Assembly: GCA_004352715.1 (NCBI GenBank)
Contig: SCFE01000099.1
Coordinates: 800,954 to 864,953 of the forward strand
Length of the DNA: 64,000 nucleotides
Direction: 5' to 3'
Origin: Hofstenia miamia
Taxonomy: Eukaryota > Xenacoelomorpha > Acoela
Shown: one piece after another, positions 35,530 to 44,492 of the stretch
How positions within the stretch are numbered: position 1 is the stretch's first letter
How the letters are laid out: every line of letters begins with the position of its first letter
Made by a program: the position numbers and the translations under genes
The notes under the pieces: model-generated
What the model was told of the DNA's origin: nothing
Seen by the model: the letters and a program-made list of their open reading frames with translations, nothing else
Database searches by the model: none

Positions 35530-35825
35530 TATAGTGTCTATTAACTAAATTTTATCAATAACAAATATTTCCTCAGTCCAGTTGGTGTATAATCTTTATC
35601 AAAAACTTTCCTTTTAAGTTGACTTAAGTCATCAAAAAATATATATAACCCTTATTCCACCTGCTGAATTTTTGCCTATCAACTAAGTCAACACAACAGA
35701 TTTCATCTATATGTGTTACAATTACATATCTTTGCTAAACTTTTTTCTAATAGGTTTGTGAAGTTCATTAGCAAAGGTTTCCTGTGGGAGAAGAGCCTTC
35801 TCCTTTAAATTCAAGTTTTTTTTAT
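35530..35825 (-). pseudogene. Polinton integrase, N-terminal and start of catalytic core
   Basis: On the minus strand the reading goes FANELHKPIRKKFSK, then after a frame change QRYVIVTHIDEICC and VDLVDRQKFSRWNKGY, followed by decaying sequence to about 35,545. The DLVD segment carries the first catalytic aspartate of the retrovirus-like (rve) core and NKGY begins its second strand. It lies directly downstream of the zinc-ribbon/PLA2 reading on the same strand, so the two may have been one gene or overlapping genes. The remaining core is missing; the chromodomain end is at 29,172-29,010. Confidence 0.7.
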
Positions 35826-36351
35826 TCATTTTACAATAACATTTGAAAATAGTAACTTGTCAAATCTTTCACAAAAATTTTTAGGTTTAACATTTCTTAA
35901 ATTATTTAGCATTTGTTTATCACAGTTAGCTTTACTTGGAGAGCCAAGCTCTTCTCTTTGAGATTTGCTATAACATATATCATTTTCTCTAGAAACCACA
36001 TCAATTTTTTTATATGGTTTGACATTATTTTTCAATTATTTCTGTAAAGGATTATATGGTCCAGTATATTTATGATTTGGAAGTATGAAACCTCCTTTTG
36101 GTTTTAGAAGGTAGCTAATTGCTTTTGTGGATATCAAGTACACACCAACTTTACTTCTTACAAATTATGTCTTTTTACTTCGACAATTGCTACAAATTTT
36201 GTTGTAAGTAATTGTCCTGAACCTGGAATAGAACCTGTTAGTTTCCTTTCTTTAACACAGTAAGTTAAATTTATTGTCATCTTTATTAAATAAGAAGTGA
36301 AAAAGATTTTCTTTAGGAGAAGCAAGGGTTTATCTTTTGTGAACTTTCCAT
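35826..36351 (-). pseudogene. Zinc-ribbon plus parvovirus-type phospholipase A2 gene
   Basis: The minus-strand reading first gives a Cys-pair region (CVKERKLTGS; then CSNCRSKKT in another frame), resembling a zinc ribbon. It continues as KGGFILPNHKYTGPYNPLQK, with the calcium-loop pattern Y-x-G-P-x-N, a stop, and KIDVVSRENDICYSKS. That last segment matches the H-D-x-x-Y catalytic helix of parvoviral VP1 phospholipase A2, with the histidine read as Asn. It ends with CDKQMLNNLRNVKPKNFCER. PLA2 domains of this type help parvovirus particles cross endosomal membranes, and such domains are also known in adintoviruses. One frameshift, one stop and the lost histidine make it inactive. Confidence 0.65.
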
Positions 36352-36364
36352 TGGAAAAATGACT

Positions 36365-36382
36365 TTCTTTTTTCTTTATATA
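36365..36382 (+). promoter_or_regulatory. T-rich/TATA block before the ATPase gene
   Basis: TTCTTTTTTCTTTATATAA lies directly before the ATG at 36,383. It is one of five similar blocks in front of right-half genes of the Polinton. Confidence 0.5.
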
Positions 36383-36960
36383 ATGAAGATTATATATATA
36401 TAATATATATAAGATAATTATGATACTCCAAAAGTGAAAAATGATAAATCACCTATAGATTTCTTATCAGAAGATTTAAGAATGCTTATATGTGGAAAAT
36501 CAGGATGTTGACAAACTAATTTATTAATGGATATGATTTTAAGACCTTTTATTCATTGTCATCAAGAAAAAATAAAAATTCTAATTATGATAATGAAAAG
36601 CATAACAAATCTATTAGGTTATAATGTTTTGGAAATATTACATGAGGAATTTCTAAAAAACACTAATGGGTACAGAGTTGGTGGAACCAACCACAGTCCA
36701 ATTGATTCAACCACAGGTAGAAAAATTGTTATCTTTGATGACCTTGTAAATGCTCCAGAAAAGACACAGAATAAAATTGCAAATTATTCCACAATCTTAC
36801 TATGATGTTCCAAAGAAAATAAGGAAAAATTGTACACACTTGGTTTTATATGCTCCTGTTGCTAATTGTGGCAAAATTTCAATTGCAAAAGATAACTCTT
36901 TTAATACAGATCTTTTTGAAAGTTTGTCTCAGTATGACATTCTTTTTGTAAACAAAGAAT
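36383..36960 (+). pseudogene. Genome-packaging ATPase (FtsK/HerA-type) relic
   Basis: The ATG at 36,383 is in frame with the body, though TA-repeat stops intervene. The frame reads PIDFLSEDLRMLICGKSGC, a stop, then TNLLMDMILR: the P-loop (Walker A) with its lysine position hit by a stop. RKIVIFDDLVNAPEKTQNKI is the Walker B strand with two aspartates. After a frameshift near 36,790, PQSYYDVPKKIRKNCTHLVL and DLFESLSQYDILFVNKE complete the fold. In Polintons and related viruses this enzyme pumps DNA into the capsid. About 190 codons is close to a complete small ATPase of this group. It lies divergently from the PLA2 gene with about 30 bp between starts. Confidence 0.75.
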
Positions 36961-37103
36961 GAAGACAGTACACAAAAACTTTAATGACACTTTGTAATAT
37001 ACACACACAGAAAATTGTCCTCAATTTCAATATTTGAGGGACATATGTTCTTTATTTCAAAAGATATGGGTCAAAAATTATTTCCTAAATTAATTATATA
37101 AAA

Positions 37104-37694
37104 ATGGATTACAATGCATATAGAAAACTAGTAAATCTTGGGAGATGAACTCAGTAAGCAAAAAAAAAGATTTTACAACAAAAATGTGTATACATTAACC
37201 AACAAATATGAAGTTCAGTACAACTTACAAAAAAAACTGTCAAACTTATTACAAAAGCTATTTCAGATTTAGAAGATCTATTAATGATCAAGAAAGGCCA
37301 TTAAACAAAATCTAATTTATCAAACAAATGAATTAGCTGAAGTGAGAATAATAAAATCCAGTTACAAGATGCAATAGATTACTGGAAACTATGTAATCTT
37401 CAACAGTTTGAAGATGAAAGTTCTCTTGAAGATGAGAGTTCCATTCAGGAAACAGGAAGAAAGGCTCCAGAAATTCAAACCAATTTGGATATAGATGTTC
37501 TAAATAAATGTAGCCTAATTTTACCAAATGAACTAAAAACAATCAATGATTTTGAAAAAGATGAAATAATTAAGAAAGTAGATAAAATTATAAAGAATAA
37601 TGGCCAAATAAAGAAAAGTTTAACCAAAGCAACTAACATATTGGAAAGGAAATATCATGAGCTAAAAGTTAACATTGATGAAGTTGAAAAATGA
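37104..37694 (+). pseudogene. Hypothetical helical Polinton gene between ATPase and capsid genes
   Basis: It starts at ATG 37,104 (MDYNAYRKLVNLG) after ATTATATAAAA. Frame changes near 37,140 and 37,260 are followed by an open stretch through QDAIDYWKLCNLQQFEDESS to a lysine/glutamate-rich helical end (KKVDKIIKNNGQIKKSLTKA) and the stop at 37,692. The product would be about 195 residues, strongly charged, with a probable C-terminal coiled coil. Its place in a structural-gene cluster suggests a virion or assembly role, which is inference. Not recognised. Confidence 0.5.
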
Positions 37695-37717
37695 TTTTCT
37701 TTTTTCTTTAAATAATA
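37694..37717 (+). promoter_or_regulatory. T-rich/TATA block before the capsid-like gene
   Basis: TTTTCTTTTTTCTTTAAATA ends a few bases before ATG 37,721 and overlaps the stop codon region of the preceding gene. Confidence 0.5.
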
Positions 37718-38670
37718 GAAATGACTGACTTCAGAACTCCAACAATTCTAGAAGGAAATGAATACATTAGATTTGATCTCTAGACTCCAATTGTAATTCC
37801 TACAGGAAATAATCTTGAAAAACAAAAATAATTATAAGTTTACAGTTGATAATTCCACAGATATAATACCTTATGATTGGATTAATGCTTACATAAATGT
37901 AAAATTTGAAATAGTTAAGCTTGATAACACAAGATTTGTTGTAGCAGATAATGTAGCAATTAGTTGTGATGTTTATTCACTGTTTAACAGAGTATTTGTG
38001 GAATATTATAATTCTTCTACTACAAATCTTACAAATTTTTCAAAAGTTGCCAATTTACACAAACATTCTTGAGTAATCAGAATCATATTTGAACACAGCC
38101 TAAAATGAATTCTTCTACAAGGACAATGGTGATAAAATAGAATTTCTAAAAGACAGAAATGAAGTTAATGCAATTATTTATCACAGTAAAGTTGATTTTT
38201 ATCAGAGGGCTAAAACATAGAATCCTACCTGCTGGCAAGGTTCAAATAAATCTTGAATTAGCAAAAGATGACAATGTATTATTTAATCTAACTGGAAATG
38301 GAAAACTAGTTGTCACTCAATAAGCATTTAATCCTAGTTGAGGAAAGATGTATTTGAATAGCTTTATAAATAATAAATGGGTGTATATAAGAAACACCTT
38401 AGATGAATCTAATCCTATAAATCAACAATCCAGCATATTTAGAATAAGTAATTCAATACTAAAATGTATGTTATGTTTTCATCTATGCCATCACTGAAGA
38501 TAAAATTGATGATTAAGGTAAGAATGAACTTGACTTTGATACCTTTATTCTACTAAAATTTTTTCATATCAGTTAGAATTAGGAAATGATAATTCTTTTA
38601 CACAAGTGGAAATTCAGCCAACTAGTGAGTTTCTAAAACTTTATACAGCATTTGTATGATATAATGATGG

Positions 38671-39800
38671 TGTTGCTGTAATATCCTCTACCAGGCATTA
38701 TCACTGTTTGTCTACTGTTACTTTATAATGTTAGCTGTGCTATTGCAGGTAAGGATTTATGTGTTGTTACTGCTTGACTAGTTTCTTCTGTTTTCTTTTG
38801 TAACCTTAAGTTAACTGATCACTTTTTAGGTGACGAAGCCAAGCAGTAACCTCCATAATGATCTTCTAGTGGGCATCTGCCTGAAGCGGATCTGCACATC
38901 CAATTTCACCATTTTCTTTGATGCTTGAGTGCCACTTCTCAGCTCAATCAAGATAGCTTATGTGTACCCTACATTAGCTCAGTGCTTACTCAAGACATGA
39001 CACAACTCAACTTAAACTCTATTGTGTGAAAGTGTTATATCTATTTGCAACCTGAACTGTTACTAGTTGTTCATTAAATACTACATGTAGCCATTACCAA
39101 AATATACTGGCTTATTTAAGTAAATTCTATTTGAACAACTTCCTAACCTACATTTATAACTTACTACATGTATGATCATTTTATCAGTCAATTATAGGTC
39201 ATAACTTTATATCTAAAATAATATTAAGATAATTCCTAGGGTTTGTTTATCCAACCATTTGTTGACAGTTAGTTATCTAATACATGTAGAGAGGAAATGC
39301 TAGTTGACTAATTGAGAGAAAACCCCTACACCTAACATAAGTGCACTTTCATGATCTGGCACAGGGACTGTAGAATCATTCCCTGTGATGTATCCAGACC
39401 ACTACTAAACACTGCTGGATTAGCTCAACATTGTATTAAATAATCAAACCATTAATAAGATGAAAAATAAGAATTCTAAGTAAAATTCTTTATCAAATTC
39501 TTACAATAAGTTTCAATGTATTTATAGTAATTCCAAAAGAAGTACCTGTCGATTCAAATTTAAACTTCTGCCAAGATGGCGGCTATAAAATAATGTAAGC
39601 ATTGTTCAGTCAAAAGTATTTTTATCAACAGATACAAATATCTCTTTTTTGACACATATTTTATTCTTGGTTGCATTTTACAAATTAATCTGAAATAATA
39701 GCAACTAATCTAATTATAATATTTTTAATCAACTCCTTTTCAATCTTATTCTCTTCTGTGATGTTTGCAGCTTATTTCCAATTATTTGGATGATGCTACA
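38671..39800 (-). repeat. 3' LTR of the second LTR element
   Basis: The outer boundary (TGTAGCATC on the minus strand) is firm. The inner boundary near 38,671 (TGTTGCTG) is a guess: similarity to the solo LTR at 5.5-6.4 kb is only visible from about 38,930. Confidence 0.65.
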
Positions 39801-40190
39801 TGCCCCCTCAGCTTGCATTATTTTTAGCACAGCTTGTTCTCCATGCACCAGAGTGTCCGCCTTTCGAATTATCATTTCTGCTTGCTGATCAGACCACGTT
39901 GTTTTCTCGAATTCTGTTTGCTTTGTCATCTTTAGAACTGCCTCTCTTTCTGTCATTATGACGTTTGCATATTTCAGGAAACATGCTTCTCAGATGTCTT
40001 CCACTATTGGTGTTATCTCTCTTAGTTCGTTCATTTTCTGTGAAAAGATGTCATAATATTTCTGATTATATATCATGATTTCGCTGGGGCATATCCCCGT
40101 GTTATTTGTGATGCTTATTGCTGACATCTTCCCCAACTGATTTTCTTTCATTATTATTCTACTCAATATTTTTTCTATTGCTTGCACTGG
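39801..40190 (-). pseudogene. 3' end of the LTR element's last reading frame
   Basis: Two minus-strand open stretches, 40,187-39,990 (KILSRIIMKENQLGKMSAIS; CPSEIMIYNQKYYDIFSQKM) and 39,956-39,810 (EREAVLKMTKQTEFEKTTWS), are separated by one stop in the same frame. The composition is helical and charged, with no protease, polymerase or integrase motif. Being next to the polypurine tract, it is the end of the internal region, either a polyprotein tail or an extra gene. Function unknown. Confidence 0.45.
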
Positions 40191-40192
40191 CN

Positions 40193-40747
40193 TTATCCAA
40201 CCATTTGTTGACAGTTAGTTATCTAATACATGTAGAGAGGAAATGCTAGTTGACTAATTGAGAGAAAACCCCTACACCTAACATAAGTGCACTTTCATGA
40301 TCTGGCACAGGGACTGTAGAATCATTCCCTGTGATGTATCCAGACCACTACTAAACACTGCTGGATTAGCTCAACATTGTATTAAATAATCAAACCATTA
40401 ATAAGATGAAAAATAAGAATTCTAAGTAAAATTCTTTATCAAATTCTTACAATAAGTTTCAATGTATTTATAGTAATTCCAAAAGAAGTACCTGTCAATT
40501 CAAATTTAAACTTCTGCCAATATGGCAGCTATAAAATAATGTAAGCATTGTTTAGTCAAAAGTATTTTTATTGACAGACACAAATATCTCCTTTTTGACA
40601 CATATTTTATTCTTGGTTGCATTTTACAAGTTAATCTGAAATAATAGCAACTGATTTGATTATAATATTTTCAATCAACCCCTTTTCAATCTTACTCTCT
40701 TCTGTGACATTTGCAGCTTGTTTCTGATTATTTTGGATGATGCTACA
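40193..40747 (-). repeat. 5' LTR of the second LTR element, truncated at the N
   Basis: Nearly identical to 39,247-39,800 (a handful of substitutions such as GACACATATT-region changes). The capsid-like reading of the Polinton resumes right after its end at 40,748. Confidence 0.8.
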
Positions 40748-41015
40748 TTACTGACTGGTTAACAGGTACATATATTATGCCTTATGATATTAAGGAGAAA
40801 TATGGAATAATTGTATTATATTTATCTAAACAAAAAGGTAAATCTTGAGGTGTAATCAATGAAATTATATTTAGATATAATTTACAAGATGCTCCTGCAG
40901 ATCCATTTAAATTCTGCACATTGATTATGTATGAACAAGGCATATTTGTGAAAACAACATCAAATTGAACTACTTTAACATTTTAGTGGAAAATATTTTC
41001 TTAAGGAGAAAATAT

Positions 41016-41036
41016 ATTTTCTTTTTCTTTTATATA
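41016..41036 (+). promoter_or_regulatory. T-rich/TATA block before the small hydrophobic gene
   Basis: TATTTTCTTTTTCTTTTATA is placed 15 bp before ATG 41,052. Confidence 0.5.
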
Positions 41037-41051
41037 CAAATTACAGAATAT

Positions 41052-41400
41052 ATGAAATATAGCTTAAACTTAACTAATGTTCAAATAAATAAATTGAAAA
41101 AAATTATATAAACTCAAGAACCCATAACTTTAAGGGTTAGTAATATTGACCAAGGACCTTCCCTTCCATTACTTTTAACAGAAAGACAAATTTACCAGTT
41201 AAAAAAAGCTATAAATATAAATATAGCTTGTGATATTAAAATCTCTTCATCACAACTTAGTGTAGTGAAAAAAAGTGGTGGTGCTTTAGCCCCTTTACTT
41301 ATGGCAGCTGCTTCATTAATTGGAAAGTATGCAGTAGCACAATTAGTTACTGGTGCAATGGGAGCCTTAGGAGAAATAAAGTTTTCAGAAAAGGCTTAAG
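41052..41400 (+). pseudogene. Small Gly/Ala-rich hydrophobic Polinton protein (virion-type)
   Basis: The frame reads MKYSLNLTNVQINKLKKII, one stop, then LLTERQIYQLKKAININIAC and GGALAPLLMAAASLIGKYAV before the stop at about 41,398. It is about 115 codons with a basic/helical N-terminal half and a Gly/Ala-rich hydrophobic segment near the C-terminus. Small proteins with such a GG-A-L-x-P-L-L segment sit between capsid and protease genes in Polintons and resemble adenovirus core or membrane-lytic proteins in layout; that analogy is inference. A single stop makes it one of the best preserved genes here. Confidence 0.55.
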
Positions 41401-41535
41401 ACAAGCAATCCCATGAAAAGGAATGTGAATCAATGAAACTAAAGGAAATTGAATGCTTGTAAATACACCCAAAGGAAAAGTAATGTGATTAAACTCACAT
41501 GAAGGAAAGGAATGTGAGTAAAAAAAGTAATAAGT
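41401..41535 (+). other. Short degenerate repeats of an AAGGAATGTGA motif
   Basis: AAAAGGAATGTGAATC, GGAAAAGTAATGTGATT and GGAAAGGAATGTGAGTA occur at 41,417-41,519. They could be a decayed lysine-rich coding tail or a local duplication. No gene is assigned. Confidence 0.4.
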
Positions 41536-41540
41536 TTAAA

Positions 41541-42000
41541 TGTTAGTAATCCCCTTTCAAATTGTGATATTTTACAATTTATGAAAAATATTAAAACCTT
41601 TACAGATCTTTTCTAGAAATATTTTAAAAAATCTAGGTTTTGGAATTATATTTACAATTTAGATCATTCCTTAAATACTGGCACATATTGGATAGCATTT
41701 CTATACTTTAGGGAGTTTGGCTCTGCCAATCTTGAGTACTTTGATAGCTTTGGCCTAACTCAATTTCAAAATATTTTTAAATATTTAATTATATTAAGGA
41801 CAATATAATATACAAAAGTTCACAATATCAAGAAAGTTCTAGCATATTATGCAGATACTATTATATTTGGTTTATATCTGAAAGATATAAGGAAAGAAAT
41901 TAATTCTCAATACTTAATGTTCTTTACAAAAGAAAGTGTGTCATTCTTCAAATGTGGAAATGAAATTAATTTCACTCTTTCTTATATAAATAGGATTTAA
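41541..42000 (+). pseudogene. Adenain-like cysteine protease relic
   Basis: One main frame reads NPLSNCDILQFMKNIKTFTD, a stop, then YNLDHSLNTGTYWIAFLYFR and EYFDSFGLTQFQN, followed by a stop and a degenerate C-terminal part to the stop at 42,000. The N-L-D ... G-T-x-W and Y-F-D-S-F-G blocks are the histidine and aspartate regions of the adenovirus-type (C5) maturation protease found in Polintons. The catalytic histidine reads as Tyr (GTYW), and the cysteine region near 41,845-41,875 no longer shows a C-G pair. About 150 codons, somewhat shorter than usual. It would have cleaved capsid precursors. Confidence 0.75.
41971..41991 (+). promoter_or_regulatory. T-rich/TATA block before the 42.0 kb gene
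   Basis: TTCACTCTTTCTTATATAAA, 16 bp before ATG 42,007, overlapping the end of the protease reading. Confidence 0.45.
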
Positions 42001-42006
42001 TAATAG

Positions 42007-42217
42007 ATGAATGCCTGATATTGCACATTCTTATCAAGTAAATGAAAGTAATAAAACAGAAAGAGAAATCAATATTTTAAGATATAAGAAAAATCAAAGT
42101 GAAAAAAATAAGTTAGATAATGAAAAAGTTAGAAAAATGAAAATGGAAAAATTTAGCAGAGAATTATGAACATGGTTTTACAAAAGCTCATGTAATTTCA
42201 CAATTCTCTGAAAAATA
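42007..42217 (+). pseudogene. Small highly charged Polinton gene
   Basis: ATG 42,007 follows the T-rich/TATA block. The frame reads MPDIAHSYQVNESNKTEREI and a lysine/glutamate-rich helix (YKKNQSEKNKLDNEKVRKMK). After a frame change it ends NYEHGFTKAHVISQFSEK at a stop at about 42,217. About 70 codons. No domain is recognised; the mix of charged helix and short tail would suit a scaffold or DNA-binding role, but this is a guess. A LINE tail is inserted directly after its stop codon. Confidence 0.45.
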
Positions 42218-42219
42218 AA

Positions 42220-42880
42220 ATCTTCAATAGCTTTATTTGTTTGCATCATGCATATGTACAAATAAGATATATACATATTTACAAAAATGTACAAGAACTT
42301 AGATATACATATACTACAAACTAAGCTACAATAATTAAATTAAAATTCACACAGATATTTACAATTAAAATGGATTAAAAATAAGAAGTTTCACTACAGT
42401 TTTAACATTTTAAGTATTCCATTATTATTTTGTTCTGCTAATAAATTGTGTTTTAACAGTTTTTTAAATTCATTTATATTGCTGGCTTTCCTTACACTGA
42501 TAGGTAAATAATTCCACAGTTTGCAAAATGTGGTTGTAAAAGAATTTTTAATAAAAACTTTGGAAACTACTGGAGCTGCTTATAAAAATCAATTTTTTAA
42601 AACTAAAGCCATTGGCAAGCCTTAGATTTTGCTACTTGTAGTGATAAAGGTTTTGATAAAAATTCAATAAAAAATGGAGATATTTAAGCAAGAGATGATC
42701 ATAGCTACATTCACTTTCAGAAATTTGTATCTTATCTAAAAATCATTATAATATGCTACATTTAAAAAATGATGTATACTATACCATAATTAATACTTTT
42801 GTACATTTTAGAGGTAAATATGTTTTTAGAACTGCTGAGATTTTGCATAGCAACTTGATTTTATTTACTTTACCAAGAGA
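42220..42880 (-). mobile_element. 3' end of a non-LTR retrotransposon (LINE), minus strand
   Basis: On the minus strand the translation gives FFYNHI / SFTTTFCKLWNYLPISVRKA and SNINEFKKLLKHNLL. This is the typical C-terminal end of CR1/L2/Jockey-like reverse transcriptase proteins, where a W-N-x-L-P-x-S/V-R block is followed by F-K-x-x-L. Upstream, HASLGKVNKIKLLCKISAVL may be older parts of the same domain. Downstream is a 3' UTR of about 190 bp ending AATAAAGCTATTGAAG, a usual LINE end. It is 5'-truncated and lies between two Polinton genes. Confidence 0.6.
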
Positions 42881-42883
42881 AGC

Positions 42884-43410
42884 ATGACATCTAAAAACAA
42901 TACAATTTGCAGTAGTTTTGTGAAAAATCAAAAGATGTTTATGTTCAAATTAATAAATTTGGTAATAGAAGAAACATTTGTTTCCTTAAATAATATATAT
43001 TTTGACACAATTGATCTATTTTGGAATGACATTGAATTTAATAGTAGTACTGATGACAGTGATATTATTTTAAGGAATGAAATTTGATACTAAATTTAAA
43101 AACACTTATAATTCTGATTTTCAACATTGTCAATATAAGATAATTGGTACACAAGTATTCTTTATAGGAATATGCCAAAAGAATAAGCAAAACTTGCAAA
43201 ATCATGAACATATTATTAATATTAATCAAGCACTTGCATATAGTTTAGATTATAATAAATTAATATTTTGACTAGCTACATCAAATGGTATCATTCAGTG
43301 TGATATTTCACAGGAGAATAGTCCATTTTGGCTATTTGCAAGTGACACAGGGCCTATAAAATGGATTAGTTTACAAAATGTCACACATTTCCTTCTGAAA
43401 ACAAATTTTT
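42884..43410 (+). pseudogene. Hypothetical Polinton gene
   Basis: The first frame (42,884-43,087) reads KMFMFKLINLVIEETFVSLN and ends in an acidic STDDSDIILRNE. A second frame overlapping at 43,077 continues MKFDTKFKNTYNSDFQHCQY, then INQALAYSLDYNKLIF, a stop, and IIQCDISQENSPFWLFASDT to about 43,410. Together about 170 codons with one shift and one stop. No recognised domain. Its 5' end may have been displaced by the adjacent LINE insertion. Confidence 0.4.
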
Positions 43411-43460
43411 GAAATTATTTATTTCTTTTTTTCTTAAGGTAATTATATTACCTGTGGAAA

Positions 43461-43483
43461 ATTTTTTTCTTTTTACTTATATA
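43461..43483 (+). promoter_or_regulatory. T-rich/TATA block before the 43.5 kb gene
   Basis: ATTTTTTTCTTTTTACTTAT runs into ATAG just before ATG 43,488; a second T-rich block (TTATTTCTTTTTTTCTTAAG) lies at about 43,419-43,438. Confidence 0.5.
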
Positions 43484-43487
43484 GAAA

Positions 43488-43926
43488 ATGAGTAAAAGAG
43501 TTCAAATTTTAAGTGAACCAATTTTATTAAAAACAGTCAATAAAACAAGAAAGGAGAAAATGAAAAAACTTATGGAGTGAAATCTACAGGTTTTTCCAAA
43601 TTGAATGAAACAAGGAAATGTGAATTAACCAGTCAAAAGAAAAAATTAATTAAGTACATAGTAAATAACTTTGAAATACAAAAAATTTAATTATCCTAAG
43701 TTAAAACTGTCAGTCTCAAGGCTTGTTTAGCTTACCAATGTCTTTATATGGTTAATTTTGGTAAACACATTTCTATAAGTAATATGCTAGATCAATTTGA
43801 CCAGGAAATTGGTTTGATTGGTCTGGGAGAAGCATGTTTAATATTTATTCAGAAGTTTCCAATGTTGTCATACACACTCAATTCTCCACAACAATTATGG
43901 GCAATTTTTTTGAATATAATTTAGGG
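43488..43926 (+). pseudogene. Rightmost Polinton gene, hypothetical and broken
   Basis: ATG 43,488 opens MSKRVQILSEPILLKTVNKT, a basic N-terminal part. Shifted frames continue KLNETRKCELTSQKKKLIKY and NYPKLKLSVSRL, then to about 43,920 with NMLDQFDQEIGLIGLGEACL. At least three shifts occur. No recognised domain. It ends next to the inner border of the right terminal repeat. Confidence 0.4.
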
Positions 43927-44213
43927 CACAGATATGTCTATGCTATTAAAAATACTTATAATTTCTTTCAAAAAGTCCCTTATTAGGTCATTTAACAGGG
44001 TTTATGATTTGTTTAAAAAATAGAACTTGAAATGAAACTTGGAATAATATTTTATAAAGTAGATTAGTGAAAGCACAAGAAAAGAAAAGTTTGATTTTAG
44101 GAAAACATTCATAATTTCTCTGCTTAATCCAAATTCATTAGAAATTCAAAAGCACAAGAAAATAGAAAAGTTAGATTTTAGGAACATGTTCCTAATGTCT
44201 CCTCTTAATTTCA

Positions 44214-44492
44214 CTACAATTCAGTATTAGTCTGACCAATCATATTTGATTTAATATTCCTATGAAAATTTTTAAAATAGAAATTCAGTGTTATGATTTT
44301 ATCAAAAGCATATTCTATATCTTTGATTTGGGAGTCTTCCTTATCATCTTCCACATCATACACCTCATAAACAAGACCTGGGCAGTGATTCTTCATAAGT
44401 ATTGTTTTAATTTCTTGCAGAATTTCATCAATATTTCTTTTTGGGGGGAGGACTAAAGGGGGGTAGATCACAATGTAATTTGCAGCAAGCAT
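44214..44492 (-). pseudogene. TIR-borne gene, right copy (first half only)
   Basis: It reads PPKRNIDEILQEIKTILMKN and DVEDDKEDSQIKDIEYAFDK in one open minus-strand frame, clearly homologous to the left-TIR gene at 25,037-25,483. After YAFDKI the sequence jumps to a point equivalent to 25,875 of the left copy, removing the second half of the gene. The junction lies in similar ATAAAATC/ACAAATCTTAACACTG sequence, consistent with a microhomology deletion. Confidence 0.55.

Larger units (their letters stand above)
29173..35530 (+). mobile_element. Ty3/gypsy-type LTR retroelement inserted in the Polinton integrase
   Basis: It shows, in plus orientation, an LTR-like leader with TATA box, a gag-like region with a CCHC knuckle, then protease, reverse transcriptase, RNase H and integrase in the gypsy order (integrase last). 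All are heavily broken. A matching 3' LTR is not visible next to 35,530, so the right side was probably lost together with the middle of the Polinton integrase. TTATAG occurs at both borders (29,170-29,175 and 35,530-35,535) and could be a 6-bp target duplication, or chance. Confidence 0.8.
38671..40747 (-). mobile_element. Second LTR retroelement, minus strand, body missing at an N
   Basis: Two LTR copies (about 38,671-39,800 and 40,193-40,747) flank 390 bp of internal sequence. On the minus strand the internal part ends in a polypurine tract (GAGGGGGCA) directly before TGTAGCATC, so the 38.7-39.8 kb copy is the 3' LTR. The internal sequence should continue toward the 5' LTR, but the 5' LTR copy is cut by a single N (40,192) at a point corresponding to 39,247. 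The rest of the element has therefore been collapsed in the assembly. The two LTRs are nearly identical, implying a recent insertion compared with the host Polinton. Confidence 0.75.
37721..40995 (+). pseudogene. Capsid-like protein gene, split by an LTR element
   Basis: The first part (37,721-38,670) begins MTDFRTPTILEGNEYIRFDL and has beta-rich pieces in three frames: NSTDIIPYDWINAYINVKFE, NLTGNGKLVVTQ, KMYLNSFINNKWVYIRNTLD. A short last part resumes after the insertion at 40,748 (DWLTGTYIMPYDIKEKYGII ... FKFCTLIMYEQGIFVKTTSN). The beta-rich make-up, the location after the ATPase and before the protease, and my recollection of conserved Polinton structural proteins indicate a jelly-roll capsid protein, more likely the major one; the minor capsid protein cannot be excluded. 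About 400 codons are readable. Multiple stops and shifts make it nonfunctional. Confidence 0.55.

Noticed and set aside
35400-35560. 3' LTR of the gypsy element
   Set aside because: No similarity to 29,176-29,438 could be found, and Polinton integrase sequence starts at about 35,545, leaving no room.
36390-36412. TA-rich run as a replication origin or promoter
   Set aside because: It lies inside the start of the ATPase reading frame and looks like microsatellite expansion after decay.
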